DNA of 9,187 bases, taken from positions 1 through 9,187 of the forward strand of contig CANQOM010000055.1 in NCBI GenBank assembly GCA_947625445.1, given 5' to 3'. The position numbers were made by a program, and so were the translations under genes. A model generated the notes under the pieces. That model was not told the origin of the DNA. It made no database searches and worked only from the letters and a program-made list of their open reading frames with translations. Every line of letters starts with the position of its first letter. Within the stretch, counting starts at the first letter, position 1. This DNA is from Candidatus Gastranaerophilales bacterium (GTDB lineage Bacteria; Cyanobacteriota; Vampirovibrionia; Gastranaerophilales; Gastranaerophilaceae). Of this stretch, positions 1 through 7,327 are shown one piece after another.

Positions 1-1406
1 TTAAATTCAACAGATGCATTAATGAACCCTTCAGTTAAATATGCCAATGATTTTAATTCACCATAGTGAGTTGTTGCAATAATAAAAGCTTCTTTCTGTT
101 GAAGATATTGAAGAATTGCCTGAGCTAAAGAAGCGCCCTCTTTCGGATCGGTTCCCGCAGCTATTTCATCCAATAAAACAAGGGTATCTGAGTCTGTATG
201 ATTAATTATATTAACTATATTTTTCATATGAGATGAAAAAGTTGAAAGATTTTGTATTATACTCTGTTCATCACCTATATCTGCAAATACTTTTTTAAAC
301 GGATAAATTTGAGCTTCATAACACGGAATATGAAATCCCGCTTTTGTCATTAATGTAAACAATCCTATTGTTTTTAATACTACTGTCTTTCCGCCCGTGT
401 TTGACCCTGTTATTATCATGCAATTTTTTTCTAAATCCATATAAAAATCATTTTCTACTATATCTGTTTTAGATTTTATTAATATGGGATTTTTCATTAA
501 TCTGAGATTTATAACTTTTTTATCTGATATTTTTGCACTTACTCCGTCAAAAGATGCACTATATTTTGCTTTTGCAAAAATAAAATCGAGTTCTGTCAAT
601 TCTTTATTTGATTTTTCTATTTCTGTTGAAATATTACCAATACTGAGCGATAGTTCTTTTAATATTTTTTCTGTTTCAATATTAATTTGAACTTGAGTTT
701 CTCTTATTTTATTATTTAATCCGACAAGGATTTCAGGTTCTATATAAAATGTCTGATTAGTTTGTGATACGTCATGAACTATACCCTGAACTTTATTTTT
801 ACATTCAGCTTTAACTTGAAAAACAGTTCTTCCGTCTCTTTGAGTATATATTGCATCCTGCAAACTGGAGGTAAAATCAGGATTTTGAAGTAATGCCGAT
901 ACACAACCTCTTACGTTTGATATTGTATCTCTCAATATATTATGCAATCTTTTTAATTCTATAGAAGCATCTTCTTTTACCGTTAACGAAGGAGTAAATG
1001 TATTAAATATTTTATCTTCAAGATTTTTATCAGCATATAATAATTCTTTTTTTTGTGATAATTCAAAAAATTCTTTTGATAACCCTTCTAGAAAATTTTT
1101 CATTAATCTTGAAGTTCTAAGAGTTTTAGCAATATTTATTATTTCTTCTTCATTAAGTCTTAATTTCTTTTTTGCATCATTCAAACTTTTAGTTATATCA
1201 TATATATTTTCTAATGGAATATTAACTGCACTATTAAATATTGTTAACGCTTGATCTGTAATCGTTAATTCATATTTTATTTTATCAATATTATCAAATA
1301 TATTAGTATTCAGACATCTTTTTTTACCCAAATCGCTTATGGCAAATTCCGATAAATATTCAAGTACTTTATTAAACTCTAATATTTCAAGTGATTTATT
1401 ATTCAT
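1..1406 (-). CDS. mutS2: Endonuclease MutS2, N-terminal 468 residues (3' end cut by window)
   Basis: MutS2 is a MutS-family ATPase without the mismatch-binding domain. Known members suppress homologous recombination or act on collided ribosomes. The ATG at 1406-1404 opens a frame that stays open to base 1. Visible parts are a helical core/clamp region (about 1-300), the MutS2-type stretch at 186-224 (QVKAE, GIVHD, FYIEP), Walker A GSNTGGKT at 334-341, the FSSHM signature at 390-394, Walker B LVLLDE at 409-414 followed by AAGTDP, and the switch ATTHYGELK at 444-452. The window edge falls after the ATPase core, so the usual C-terminal Smr nuclease domain cannot be seen. The start lies 3 bases after the murI stop with no clear Shine-Dalgarno sequence, so translation is probably coupled to murI. 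The ATPase motifs plus the missing mismatch domain favour MutS2 over MutS. Confidence 0.95.
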   Translation of the reverse strand, partial: MNNKSLEILEFNKVLEYLSEFAISDLGKKRCLNTNIFDNIDKIKYELTITDQALTIFNSAVNIPLENIYDITKSLNDAKKKLRLNEEEIINIAKTLRTSRLMKNFLEGLSKEFFELSQKKELLYADKNLEDKIFNTFTPSLTVKEDASIELKRLHNILRDTISNVRGCVSALLQNPDFTSSLQDAIYTQRDGRTVFQVKAECKNKVQGIVHDVSQTNQTFYIEPEILVGLNNKIRETQVQINIETEKILKELSLSIGNISTEIEKSNKELTELDFIFAKAKYSASFDGVSAKISDKKVINLRLMKNPILIKSKTDIVENDFYMDLEKNCMIITGSNTGGKTVVLKTIGLFTLMTKAGFHIPCYEAQIYPFKKVFADIGDEQSIIQNLSTFSSHMKNIVNIINHTDSDTLVLLDEIAAGTDPKEGASLAQAILQYLQQKEAFIIATTHYGELKSLAYLTEGFINASVEF

Positions 1407-1409
1407 AAT

Positions 1410-2210
1410 TTATTTTACCAGTAAATCTGAAAGTTGAATTTTTTCGGCATTTTGAACATTAAAGAAAAGTTTTGAAGCTGACATAAACTGTTTTGGATTA
1501 GAACTTACATAAAATTTAGGTTCAAATTGTTTTGCTTCAGCCAACATATTATTTGATTTAAGATTTTCTGCAATATCATTAGCAAAATATTCAGCAGGAT
1601 TGATAAACAAATTTTCAGGTGCAAAACTAGAAAGAACTTTTAATAAATAAGGATAATGTGTACAACCTAAAATAATTTTGTTTGGTGAATGACTAAGCAT
1701 TTCATTAAGATGATTTTTTACATCTAAAATACTATCATTTGTTTGCTGAAGTTCATTTTCAACTATATTAACCCAATTTGGACATGCTATTTCATAAACA
1801 TTAATTTTAGGGTTATAAGAATTTATTTCTTTTTTATAAGCATGCGAATTAATTGTTGCATTTGTTGCAAATACACCTATATTTTTATAGCCTTGAAGGG
1901 CAATTTGTTTAGATACAGTTTGAACTATAGGAAATATCTTAAAATTATATTTTGTTTTAAGAATATTATAAGTAAGAGCAGAAGTTGTATTACAAGCCAT
2001 AACAACTGCTTTTACATTTTTATACTGAAAAAAATCAAATATACTTGTTGTAATTTTAACTAATTCATCAATAGTCTTATTTCCGTATGGAAGATTAAGA
2101 GTATCTCCAAAATAAATATAATTTTCATTAGGTAAGAGTTTATACAATTGAGAGAAAACGCTCAAACCGCCAATTCCCGAATCAAATAAACCTATAGGAG
2201 AGTTGTTCAT
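1410..2210 (-). CDS. murI: Glutamate racemase MurI
   Basis: Cytosolic, cofactor-independent racemase converting L- to D-glutamate for the peptidoglycan stem peptide. Its 266 residues match the usual family length. Family motifs are in order: GLFDSGIGGLSV at 7-18 with D10 and S11, PYGNKT at 41-46, ACNTTSA at 72-78 with catalytic Cys73, the ATNATINSHAY stretch at 115-125, and GCTHYPYL at 182-189 with catalytic Cys183 and His185. Both cysteines needed for two-base racemisation are present, so the enzyme should be active. The gene sits 8 bases after the amidase stop and 3 bases before mutS2, so it is the middle gene of a co-transcribed set. A GGAG lies in the last amidase codons about 14 bases upstream of the ATG, a rather long spacing. 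I see no reason to choose another start. Confidence 0.97.
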   Translation of the reverse strand: MNNSPIGLFDSGIGGLSVFSQLYKLLPNENYIYFGDTLNLPYGNKTIDELVKITTSIFDFFQYKNVKAVVMACNTTSALTYNILKTKYNFKIFPIVQTVSKQIALQGYKNIGVFATNATINSHAYKKEINSYNPKINVYEIACPNWVNIVENELQQTNDSILDVKNHLNEMLSHSPNKIILGCTHYPYLLKVLSSFAPENLFINPAEYFANDIAENLKSNNMLAEAKQFEPKFYVSSNPKQFMSASKLFFNVQNAEKIQLSDLLVK

Positions 2211-2218
2211 ATTAATTC

Positions 2219-4252
2219 TTAATACTCCGTTAAATACTTTATAATACCTTCTGCAATAGCTTCTGCCGAATTAATCTGTCTTTTTTGAGAGGTTAAAGAA
2301 TTACGTTCTTTTTCATTTGAAATAAACCCTAACTCCAGAAGAACTGCAGGAGCTTCTGTGTGGTTTATAACATAAAATTTCGACTTAAACAAGCCTCTGT
2401 CTATAGCATTTACTTTTGACATTAATTCTTTGTGCATTACTTTTGCAACATCATATCCTTTATCAGAATAATAGTGCGTTTCAATACCGTTAATTTCATT
2501 TTTAACACTTGAATTAATATGAATACTAACATAAATATCAGCACAATTGGAATTAGCTATTTCAACTCTGTCTGCAAGGGTTAAAGTTTTATCTGTTGTT
2601 CTTGTCATAATAACATTATTAAAGCCTTTTTCTTTAAGAATTTCTCTGACTTTAAGAGCAATTTGCAGAGTAAGATTTTTTTCCAAAATACCATTTCTTA
2701 AGGCACCTGTATCATTTCCGCCATGTCCCGGATCTATTATTATTATTTTATTTCTTATTTTCTTTATTCTTGCAGATTCTTTTTTAGAAGCTTTCTTATC
2801 ACGTTTAATAGGTTTTTTATCTTTTATACTCTCAGAAAGATTTTCACGCTTTAACATTTCATTATTTAAACTGGAAGATTTCTTTGCCTGAGGAATTTGT
2901 ATTGAAGGTATCATCCCTTCCTGTTTAGAAGTAGCCGACGGTTCTGAATTTAATTTAGTCAGAACAAATCTAAGTTGAGAAGCATTTAATGTTTCATAAC
3001 AATCAACTAATACAGATGAAGATGCAGGAAATGATATTTGATATGTATTTTGAGAAAGCTTTTTTGCTAAAAAACCTGTTTTATTTTTTATTGCCACCAT
3101 ATTAAATGATTCCGTATTAAAATCAGCTAAATTATAAAATATTACATTTAAATTATTATGTTCTTTTTTTAAAGAATATACGACAGGATTTGAAAAAATA
3201 ATATTAATTACGTCTGTAGAAGCATTAACATTTTGTTCTTTAAAATAAGACAATTTAGTGCTTTCAGCAGTTGTCTTTAAACCCGATAGATTAGTTTTAT
3301 CTGCAAAAGTTATAGATTGAAGATTAGTTGAATAAACCGGAATATATTTATCAGGATTTGGAGTTTTAATAACAATTCTTGCAACTGAGGGTTCAAATTG
3401 ACCTATTTTGGCAGTAACATTATCACCAAGTTTAAATTCTTTTTCTCTTAAATCTTGCAAAACAATTGTGTTGGGAAAGTCATAAACAATTCTTGAAGGT
3501 TCTGAAAGTATTATAGGCTTTTTTATATTTACAACACCTATACCTTCAAGAGTAATATCCGAAGCATTTATTTTAACTTTTTCAATAAAGAATCTGGATT
3601 TCAATCTTGCTTGTTTTTGTTCTATATTAGGGCGAACAAGTTCAGGAGTTTCTTCTTTAAAGGCTTTTTGAACTTTTTTAAAAATTTCATCCGATTGAGA
3701 AGTTATAACGGGTTCTTCGGGAATTACTACCGCTTTATCATAATAATCAACCGCACTTTCCTTTGTTTCTCTGTAGATTTGCGTCAAGTATGATTGTAAA
3801 GGAATTTCATTACTTAATTTTATAATTATATTGTTTTTAAATCTTAAAACTTTTATTTGTTTAGGGTCATAATTAGGAGAGTTCCACATAACAATTCTAA
3901 CAACATCAGGGGTTGTAGAATTTTGCGCAATTCTTAATTGCTGCATTCTGCTATTTTTAATGGAATATGTTTTATTAGGAAAAGTTATTACCGCATTTTC
4001 GATATCAAAAAAGGTTCTGTTCGGCTCTGATAATTGTCTTTTAACAATTTTTATATCAGAAGAATCTGCGCCTGTTGATGTACCCAAAAATATTATTGAA
4101 TCTGAATTATCAAAATTTATACTGTTAATTTTTAGGCTATCCAATGCATAAACAGGCTGAATAAATCTAAAAAACTTGTTTTGAGTTGTATTTAACGGTA
4201 TTAAAGTTAATATTATATATATAAAAAATGCTATTAATAACTTTTTTATCAT
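2219..4252 (-). CDS. amiC: Exported N-acetylmuramoyl-L-alanine amidase with AMIN-like repeats (AmiC type)
   Basis: Zinc amidase cutting the bond between N-acetylmuramic acid and L-alanine in peptidoglycan, used in cell separation or wall remodelling. The start MIKKLL is followed by a hydrophobic segment (about 5-20), and VYA-LDS near 34-39 is a possible signal peptidase site. Two beta-rich AMIN-like regions lie at about 38-146 and 222-318, with a weaker third at about 344-432. These domains usually bind the wall. A lysine-rich linker at about 476-503 leads into the Amidase_3 domain at about 503-675. Its zinc ligands are visible: His510 in DPGHGG, Glu524 in GILEKN, and His578 in SIHIN. Catalytic Glu640 lies in LLELGFISN. 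At 677 residues it is longer than E. coli AmiC and fits large cyanobacterial-type amidases. It is first in the operon with murI and mutS2. The domain limits are my reading and were not computed. Confidence 0.93.
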   Translation of the reverse strand: MIKKLLIAFFIYIILTLIPLNTTQNKFFRFIQPVYALDSLKINSINFDNSDSIIFLGTSTGADSSDIKIVKRQLSEPNRTFFDIENAVITFPNKTYSIKNSRMQQLRIAQNSTTPDVVRIVMWNSPNYDPKQIKVLRFKNNIIIKLSNEIPLQSYLTQIYRETKESAVDYYDKAVVIPEEPVITSQSDEIFKKVQKAFKEETPELVRPNIEQKQARLKSRFFIEKVKINASDITLEGIGVVNIKKPIILSEPSRIVYDFPNTIVLQDLREKEFKLGDNVTAKIGQFEPSVARIVIKTPNPDKYIPVYSTNLQSITFADKTNLSGLKTTAESTKLSYFKEQNVNASTDVINIIFSNPVVYSLKKEHNNLNVIFYNLADFNTESFNMVAIKNKTGFLAKKLSQNTYQISFPASSSVLVDCYETLNASQLRFVLTKLNSEPSATSKQEGMIPSIQIPQAKKSSSLNNEMLKRENLSESIKDKKPIKRDKKASKKESARIKKIRNKIIIIDPGHGGNDTGALRNGILEKNLTLQIALKVREILKEKGFNNVIMTRTTDKTLTLADRVEIANSNCADIYVSIHINSSVKNEINGIETHYYSDKGYDVAKVMHKELMSKVNAIDRGLFKSKFYVINHTEAPAVLLELGFISNEKERNSLTSQKRQINSAEAIAEGIIKYLTEY

Positions 4253-4300
4253 ATTTTAATAATAAACTTTCTTAAATTAATATCAAATTTTTAACAAAAA

Positions 4301-4309
4301 ATCATATCA
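4301..4309 (-). promoter_or_regulatory. Putative extended -10 promoter for the amidase-murI-mutS2 operon
   Basis: Read on the minus strand, TGATATGAT is an extended -10 (TGn followed by TATGAT). It would start transcription near 4294 and leave a leader of about 40 bases before the amidase ATG. No good -35 is seen at 17 bases, which extended -10 promoters tolerate. In DNA this AT-rich, chance matches are common, so this is only a candidate. Confidence 0.4.
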
Positions 4310-4362
4310 TGGTAATTGTGTTAAAAAATATAACCTTTATGATGTATTTTTTTAATAATTTT

Positions 4363-4394
4363 TTGTAATATTTCCAAAAAAGGTATATTATAAT
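4363..4394 (+). promoter_or_regulatory. Putative sigma-70-type promoter for the HIT-RWYDK-SDR operon
   Basis: TTGTAA at 4363-4368 can serve as -35. The -10 could be TATTAT at 4386-4391 (17-base spacer) or a perfect TATAAT at 4389-4394 (20-base spacer). Either puts the transcript start at about 4398-4402, roughly 20 bases before the ATG. It lies in the only gap upstream of the HIT gene, back to back with the amidase promoter. Confidence 0.5.
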
Positions 4395-4410
4395 AAAATA
4401 GCATAACCTT

Positions 4411-4414
4411 GAGG
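4411..4414 (+). promoter_or_regulatory. Shine-Dalgarno site of the HIT gene
   Basis: GAGG lies 5 bases before the ATG at 4420. It supports that start. Confidence 0.7.
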
Positions 4415-4419
4415 AAATA

Positions 4420-4749
4420 ATGGATTGCATATTCTGTAAAATTGCAAATAAAGAAATACCTGCGGATATAGTATATGAAGATGCTAATGTAATAGCATTT
4501 AATGACTTAAATCCGCAAGCACCCGTGCATTTTCTTGTAATTCCGAAAAAACATTACGAATCACTTAATAATATTGATTCTGATGAGGTATTTAAAAATC
4601 TTTTTTCTGCTATTCCAAAAATCACTAAAAAATTAGGCATAGAAGAATACAGAACCGTTGTAAATACCGGAGAAAGCGCAGGGCAAACAGTTTTCCATAT
4701 TCATGTTCATGTTATGGCAGGTAGAGAATTTAAATGGCCGGCAGGTTAA
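4420..4749 (+). CDS. HIT-family (Hint-type) purine nucleoside phosphoramidase/hydrolase
   Basis: Small cytosolic histidine-triad protein. Hint-type members hydrolyse AMP linked through phosphoramidate bonds to amines or lysine, though the physiological substrate is often unknown. The 109-residue length is normal. The N-terminus has the CxxC of zinc-containing members (Cys3 and Cys6), then the NPQAPVHFLVIPKKH region at 31-45. The triad His93-x-His95-x-His97 lies in VFHIHVHV, where the middle histidine is the nucleophile in known relatives. The C-terminus ends with a Hint-like KWPAG. A good GAGG ribosome site fixes the start. It is first in a three-gene set, 3 bases ahead of the RWYDK protein. 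HIT genes sit in many unrelated contexts, so these neighbours say little about its substrate. Confidence 0.95.
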   Translation: MDCIFCKIANKEIPADIVYEDANVIAFNDLNPQAPVHFLVIPKKHYESLNNIDSDEVFKNLFSAIPKITKKLGIEEYRTVVNTGESAGQTVFHIHVHVMAGREFKWPAG

Positions 4750-4752
4750 AAA

Positions 4753-5127
4753 ATGAGTTATAGTCGTTGGTATGATAAATATTCAAATTTAAAAAATTTA
4801 TTGATTCTGCTTCAAAAAGTAGATGATTACAATATTGAATTAATTGCACAGGATTTTTTACAAATTATTTTATCAAAACATAAAGATGAATTTGATAAAG
4901 CACTTCAAACTATGTCCAAAACTCCTGTTCCGGGATATAACAGATGGTATGATAAAAATTATAATCTTCATACTTGTATAGAATTTATTAAAACTATTGA
5001 TGACAAAGATAAAGAAGAATTGATTAACGCATTCATTATGTCGTTACTAAGCTTTATAACAAATGATAACCACGCTTTTGAACGTTCAAGTAATGATGAA
5101 ATAGATGAAACAGAAGAAAATGCCTGA
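4753..5127 (+). CDS. Small uncharacterised protein of two tandem RWYDK repeats
   Basis: I do not assign a function. The 124 residues are an internal duplication. Unit 1 (about 3-50) opens with RWYDK at 5-9 and NL at 12-13. Unit 2 (about 62-110) opens with RWYDK at 64-68 and NL at 71-72, an exact offset of 59. After each motif comes a probably helical stretch of about 40 residues with alternating hydrophobic positions (LLILLQKVDD, CIEFIKTIDD), and both share a DD near the same place. A proline-containing linker (KTPVPG, 56-61) joins the units, and the last 12 residues are acidic. There is no signal peptide or membrane segment, so it is probably cytosolic. The ATG follows the HIT stop by 3 bases, with only a weak AGG in the last HIT codons, which suggests translational coupling. 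I vaguely recall similar RWYDK proteins in other anaerobes but cannot verify it here. Confidence 0.85.
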   Translation: MSYSRWYDKYSNLKNLLILLQKVDDYNIELIAQDFLQIILSKHKDEFDKALQTMSKTPVPGYNRWYDKNYNLHTCIEFIKTIDDKDKEELINAFIMSLLSFITNDNHAFERSSNDEIDETEENA

Positions 5128-5851
5128 AAAAAAACTTAAAATACTTGTTACAGGTGCTTCAAAAGGAATAGGATTCGAAATTGCAAAAGAATTTGCAATT
5201 AATCATGACGTTTATGTAATTGCAAGAAATAAAGAAACTCTTGAAAAAATTTCTAAAAAATATAATTTTAAAGGTTTTTATGCCATAGATTTAACTGTTG
5301 AAAATGCAGTTGAAAATCTATTTTCAGAAATAAAAGAAAATTTTGATGTATTAATCAATAATGCCGGTGTTTATTTATACAATCCTGTTGAAAAATTAAA
5401 TAATAACGAAATACTTTATTCAATAAAACTAAACACTATAGCACCACTAAAATTAATAAGACAAGTAATACCTTATATGAAAAACCAAAAATGGGGAAGA
5501 ATTATAAATATAGGTTCAATTTCAGGAGTTGTAGGCGAAGCAAACGCATCTGTTTATTCAATGACAAAATCGGCTCTTATAGGAATGACAAAATCTTTAG
5601 CACTTGAATTGGCTCAAGACGGGATAACAGTTAATACTATTAATCCCGGCTGGGTAGATACAGAATTAATTAATAATGAAAACTTAGAAGAAGATTTTTC
5701 GAAAGAAGAAATTCTTGAAACTATCCCACAAAGAAGATTTGTTATGCCCTCTGAAATTGCAAATCTATGTGAATATTTAATATCCCAAGAGGCAAAAACT
5801 CTTACAGGGCAAAGCATAAATATTTGTGCCGGACTATCAGTCGGTTGCTAA
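5120..5851 (+). CDS. Short-chain dehydrogenase/reductase (classical SDR, FabG-like)
   Basis: NAD(P)H-dependent oxidoreductase of the classical SDR fold. Positions count from the ATG at 5120, giving 243 residues, the normal size. The cofactor motif TGASKGIG is at 11-18, NNAG at 80-83, and the catalytic tetrad is Asn105, Ser133, Tyr146 and Lys150 (YSMTK). PGWVDTEL follows at 176-183, then a C-terminal TGQSINICAGLSVGC typical of FabG-like enzymes. I prefer this start to the in-frame ATG at 5105. It has purine-rich GAAGAAA just upstream, it puts TGA and ATG in an 8-base overlap with the previous gene, and the longer form would only add MKQKK. Substrate is unknown: 3-oxoacyl-ACP, a hydroxyacyl compound or a sugar are all possible. 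One gene does not show it to be the fatty-acid synthesis FabG. Confidence 0.9.
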   Translation: MPEKKLKILVTGASKGIGFEIAKEFAINHDVYVIARNKETLEKISKKYNFKGFYAIDLTVENAVENLFSEIKENFDVLINNAGVYLYNPVEKLNNNEILYSIKLNTIAPLKLIRQVIPYMKNQKWGRIINIGSISGVVGEANASVYSMTKSALIGMTKSLALELAQDGITVNTINPGWVDTELINNENLEEDFSKEEILETIPQRRFVMPSEIANLCEYLISQEAKTLTGQSINICAGLSVGC

Positions 5852-5959
5852 CATACTATTCTTTGATTAGGAATATATTAATTTGAACCAATAATTGTTT
5901 TATCTATATCGGAAATTTTTTCGTATTTTAATTTAGAAACGGCTTTTTGTAAACTATTA
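5852..5959. other. Convergent intergenic gap between the SDR gene and atoA
   Basis: These 108 bases separate two stop codons that face each other. I find no GC-rich hairpin followed by a T-run on either strand. The best stem is a short AT-rich one near 5910-5923, too weak to call. On the minus strand atoA is followed directly by further in-frame stops (TAA TAA TAG). A 33-codon open stretch without a start codon runs through the gap on the minus strand in another frame (5979 down to 5881, stop at 5880-5878). Confidence 0.6.
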
Positions 5960-6643
5960 TTAAACAGTTTCCATAATTTTTAAATTAGGACTTATTTTAT
6001 AATTTGCAGTGGTAGAGTTTTTTATATCATCCAAAGAAAATACGGGGTTAATTTCAGTTAAAATTAAACCATCTTTAGTCACCTGAAAAACGCATCTTTC
6101 TGTGATTATCATATCAACTTCTTTATAAGCAGTAAGAGGAAGAGTACATTTTTTTACAATTTTAATTTGGTCTTTAGAAGTATGTGTCATAGCAACAATA
6201 ACTTTTTTAGAGCCAACAATTAAGTCCATGGAACCGCCAATACCCGGAACAAATTTGCCGGGTATTTGCCAGCTTGCGATACTTCCTTCTTGGTCAACCT
6301 GAAGAGCACCCAAAACCACCGCATCAATATGTCCGCCTCTCATTATCGTAAATGCGGTTTGAGAATCATAAAAGCAAGCTCCTTTTGTCGTTTTAACAAA
6401 TGTACCGCCTGCATTAACTATTTTTTCATCATATACAGGACCTTCCTGATCTTTACCAAGCCCTAAAATTCCGTTTTCTGATTGAAATATAATGTTCATA
6501 TCTTCTGAAACATAATTGGCAGCTTCAGTGGGTAGTCCTATACCTAACGTAACAATATCATTTTCTTTAAATTCTTTTGCAATTCTTTTTGCAATAGTCT
6601 TTTTCATTTCATCTTTTGAAAGTGAAGGAATAGTAACAACCAT
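5960..6643 (-). CDS. atoA: 3-oxoacid/acyl-CoA:acetate CoA-transferase, subunit B (AtoA/ScoB type)
   Basis: Catalytic beta subunit of a two-subunit family I CoA-transferase, which moves CoA between short-chain acyl-CoA and acetate or acetoacetate. Its 227 residues match AtoA/ScoB. The GIGLP motif at 34-38 is followed by SENG at 55-58, where Glu56 is the expected nucleophile that forms the glutamyl-CoA thioester. The region GGHIDAVVLGALQVD followed by GKFVPGIGGSMDL is strongly typical of this subunit. The ATG shares one base with the atoD stop (TAATG), and a GAGGG lies 8 bases upstream at 6652-6656, so expression is coupled and roughly equal, as a heteromeric enzyme needs. Family and subunit are clear. 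Whether the preferred acid is acetoacetate, butyrate or another cannot be read from the sequence. Confidence 0.95.
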   Translation of the reverse strand: MVVTIPSLSKDEMKKTIAKRIAKEFKENDIVTLGIGLPTEAANYVSEDMNIIFQSENGILGLGKDQEGPVYDEKIVNAGGTFVKTTKGACFYDSQTAFTIMRGGHIDAVVLGALQVDQEGSIASWQIPGKFVPGIGGSMDLIVGSKKVIVAMTHTSKDQIKIVKKCTLPLTAYKEVDMIITERCVFQVTKDGLILTEINPVFSLDDIKNSTTANYKISPNLKIMETV

Positions 6644-7293
6644 TAATTTTTCCCTCTTTCTACTATATAATCTATAAATATTCCGGGAATAACAACCTCA
6701 TTAGGGTCAAGCGCTTCAACAAGTTCATCAGCTTGAACAATAACAGTATCAGCAGCAGTTGCCATTTGAGGATTAAAGTTTCTTGTTGTACCCTTAAAAT
6801 TGACATTTCCGTATTTATCAACTTTAGTTCCGTAAATTAGAGCAAAATCTGCACCCAAAGGCTCTTCAAACATATATTTTTTACCTTTGATTTCAATAAT
6901 ATTCTTACCTTCTTCAAGAATTGTACCAATACCCGTAGGAGTAAGAACACCACCGAGTCCTGAACCTTTTGCGTGAATTTTTTCAATAAGAGTACCCATA
7001 GGGTAAAATTCAACCTCAATTTGACCTGAAAGTAATTTTTCTCCTGTAATGGGATTTGTTCCTATGTGAGTTGTTATAACTTTTTTTACAAGATTATTTT
7101 TAATAAGTAAACCCTTATCCGCATCTTGATATGAAGTATCATTACAAATAAGAGTTAAACCTGAAATTTTTAATTTAACAATTTCTTCAATAATTTTATC
7201 AGGGGCACCGCAACTTAAAAACCCCCCAACCATAATGGTTGAACCAGGTTTTATTAATTGAGCCGCTTCTTTTGAAGATATTATTTTTTTCAA
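6643..7293 (-). CDS. atoD: 3-oxoacid/acyl-CoA:acetate CoA-transferase, subunit A (AtoD/ScoA type), TTG start
   Basis: CoA-binding alpha subunit that pairs with the AtoA product. I place the start at TTG 7293-7291, giving 216 residues that open MKKIISSKEAAQLIKPGST, exactly as this subunit usually begins. A GAGGA ribosome site (7301-7305) lies 7 bases upstream. The ATG at 7425 would add 44 residues rich in Ile, Leu, Phe and Lys (MFINFTIKFIKLILKLLKIL...), which look like translated AT-rich promoter DNA and match nothing in the family. Family motifs are GSTIMVGGF then CGAP at 17-31, THIGTNP at 75-81, GVLTPTGIGT at 115-124, and NPQMATAA at 174-181. The two subunits are encoded in order, with a TAATG junction. 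Substrate range is open (acetoacetate, butyrate or similar). Confidence 0.93.
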   Translation of the reverse strand: MKKIISSKEAAQLIKPGSTIMVGGFLSCGAPDKIIEEIVKLKISGLTLICNDTSYQDADKGLLIKNNLVKKVITTHIGTNPITGEKLLSGQIEVEFYPMGTLIEKIHAKGSGLGGVLTPTGIGTILEEGKNIIEIKGKKYMFEEPLGADFALIYGTKVDKYGNVNFKGTTRNFNPQMATAADTVIVQADELVEALDPNEVVIPGIFIDYIVERGKN

Positions 7294-7300
7294 AATTGAT

Positions 7301-7305
7301 TCCTC
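7301..7305 (-). promoter_or_regulatory. Shine-Dalgarno site that decides the TTG start of atoD
   Basis: GAGGA on the minus strand sits 7 bases before TTG at 7293. It lies inside the longer ATG-initiated reading, where it would have no purpose. This is the main evidence for the non-AUG start. Confidence 0.8.
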
Positions 7306-7327
7306 AGCTGATTTCCCCTTCGTTTTT

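Noticed and set aside
484..690. Plus-strand ORF opposite mutS2
   Set aside because: It is antisense to a continuous MutS2 reading frame whose ATPase motifs are all present.
1743..2063. Plus-strand ORF opposite murI
   Set aside because: It is antisense to a clear murI with both catalytic cysteines, is rich in Ile/Cys/Phe/Tyr, and has no ribosome site.
2547..2891. Plus-strand ORF opposite the amidase catalytic domain
   Set aside because: It is the reverse-strand shadow of the conserved Amidase_3 sequence and has no recognisable motif of its own.
4321..4355. Inverted repeat TTAAAAAATA / TATTTTTTTAA upstream of the HIT promoter
   Set aside because: The arms are A- and T-runs differing by one base in length. 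Such pairs arise easily by chance in this composition.
5910..5923. Possible terminator hairpin between the SDR gene and atoA
   Set aside because: The stem is short, AT-rich, includes a G-T pair and has almost no loop. No T-run follows a stable stem on either strand.
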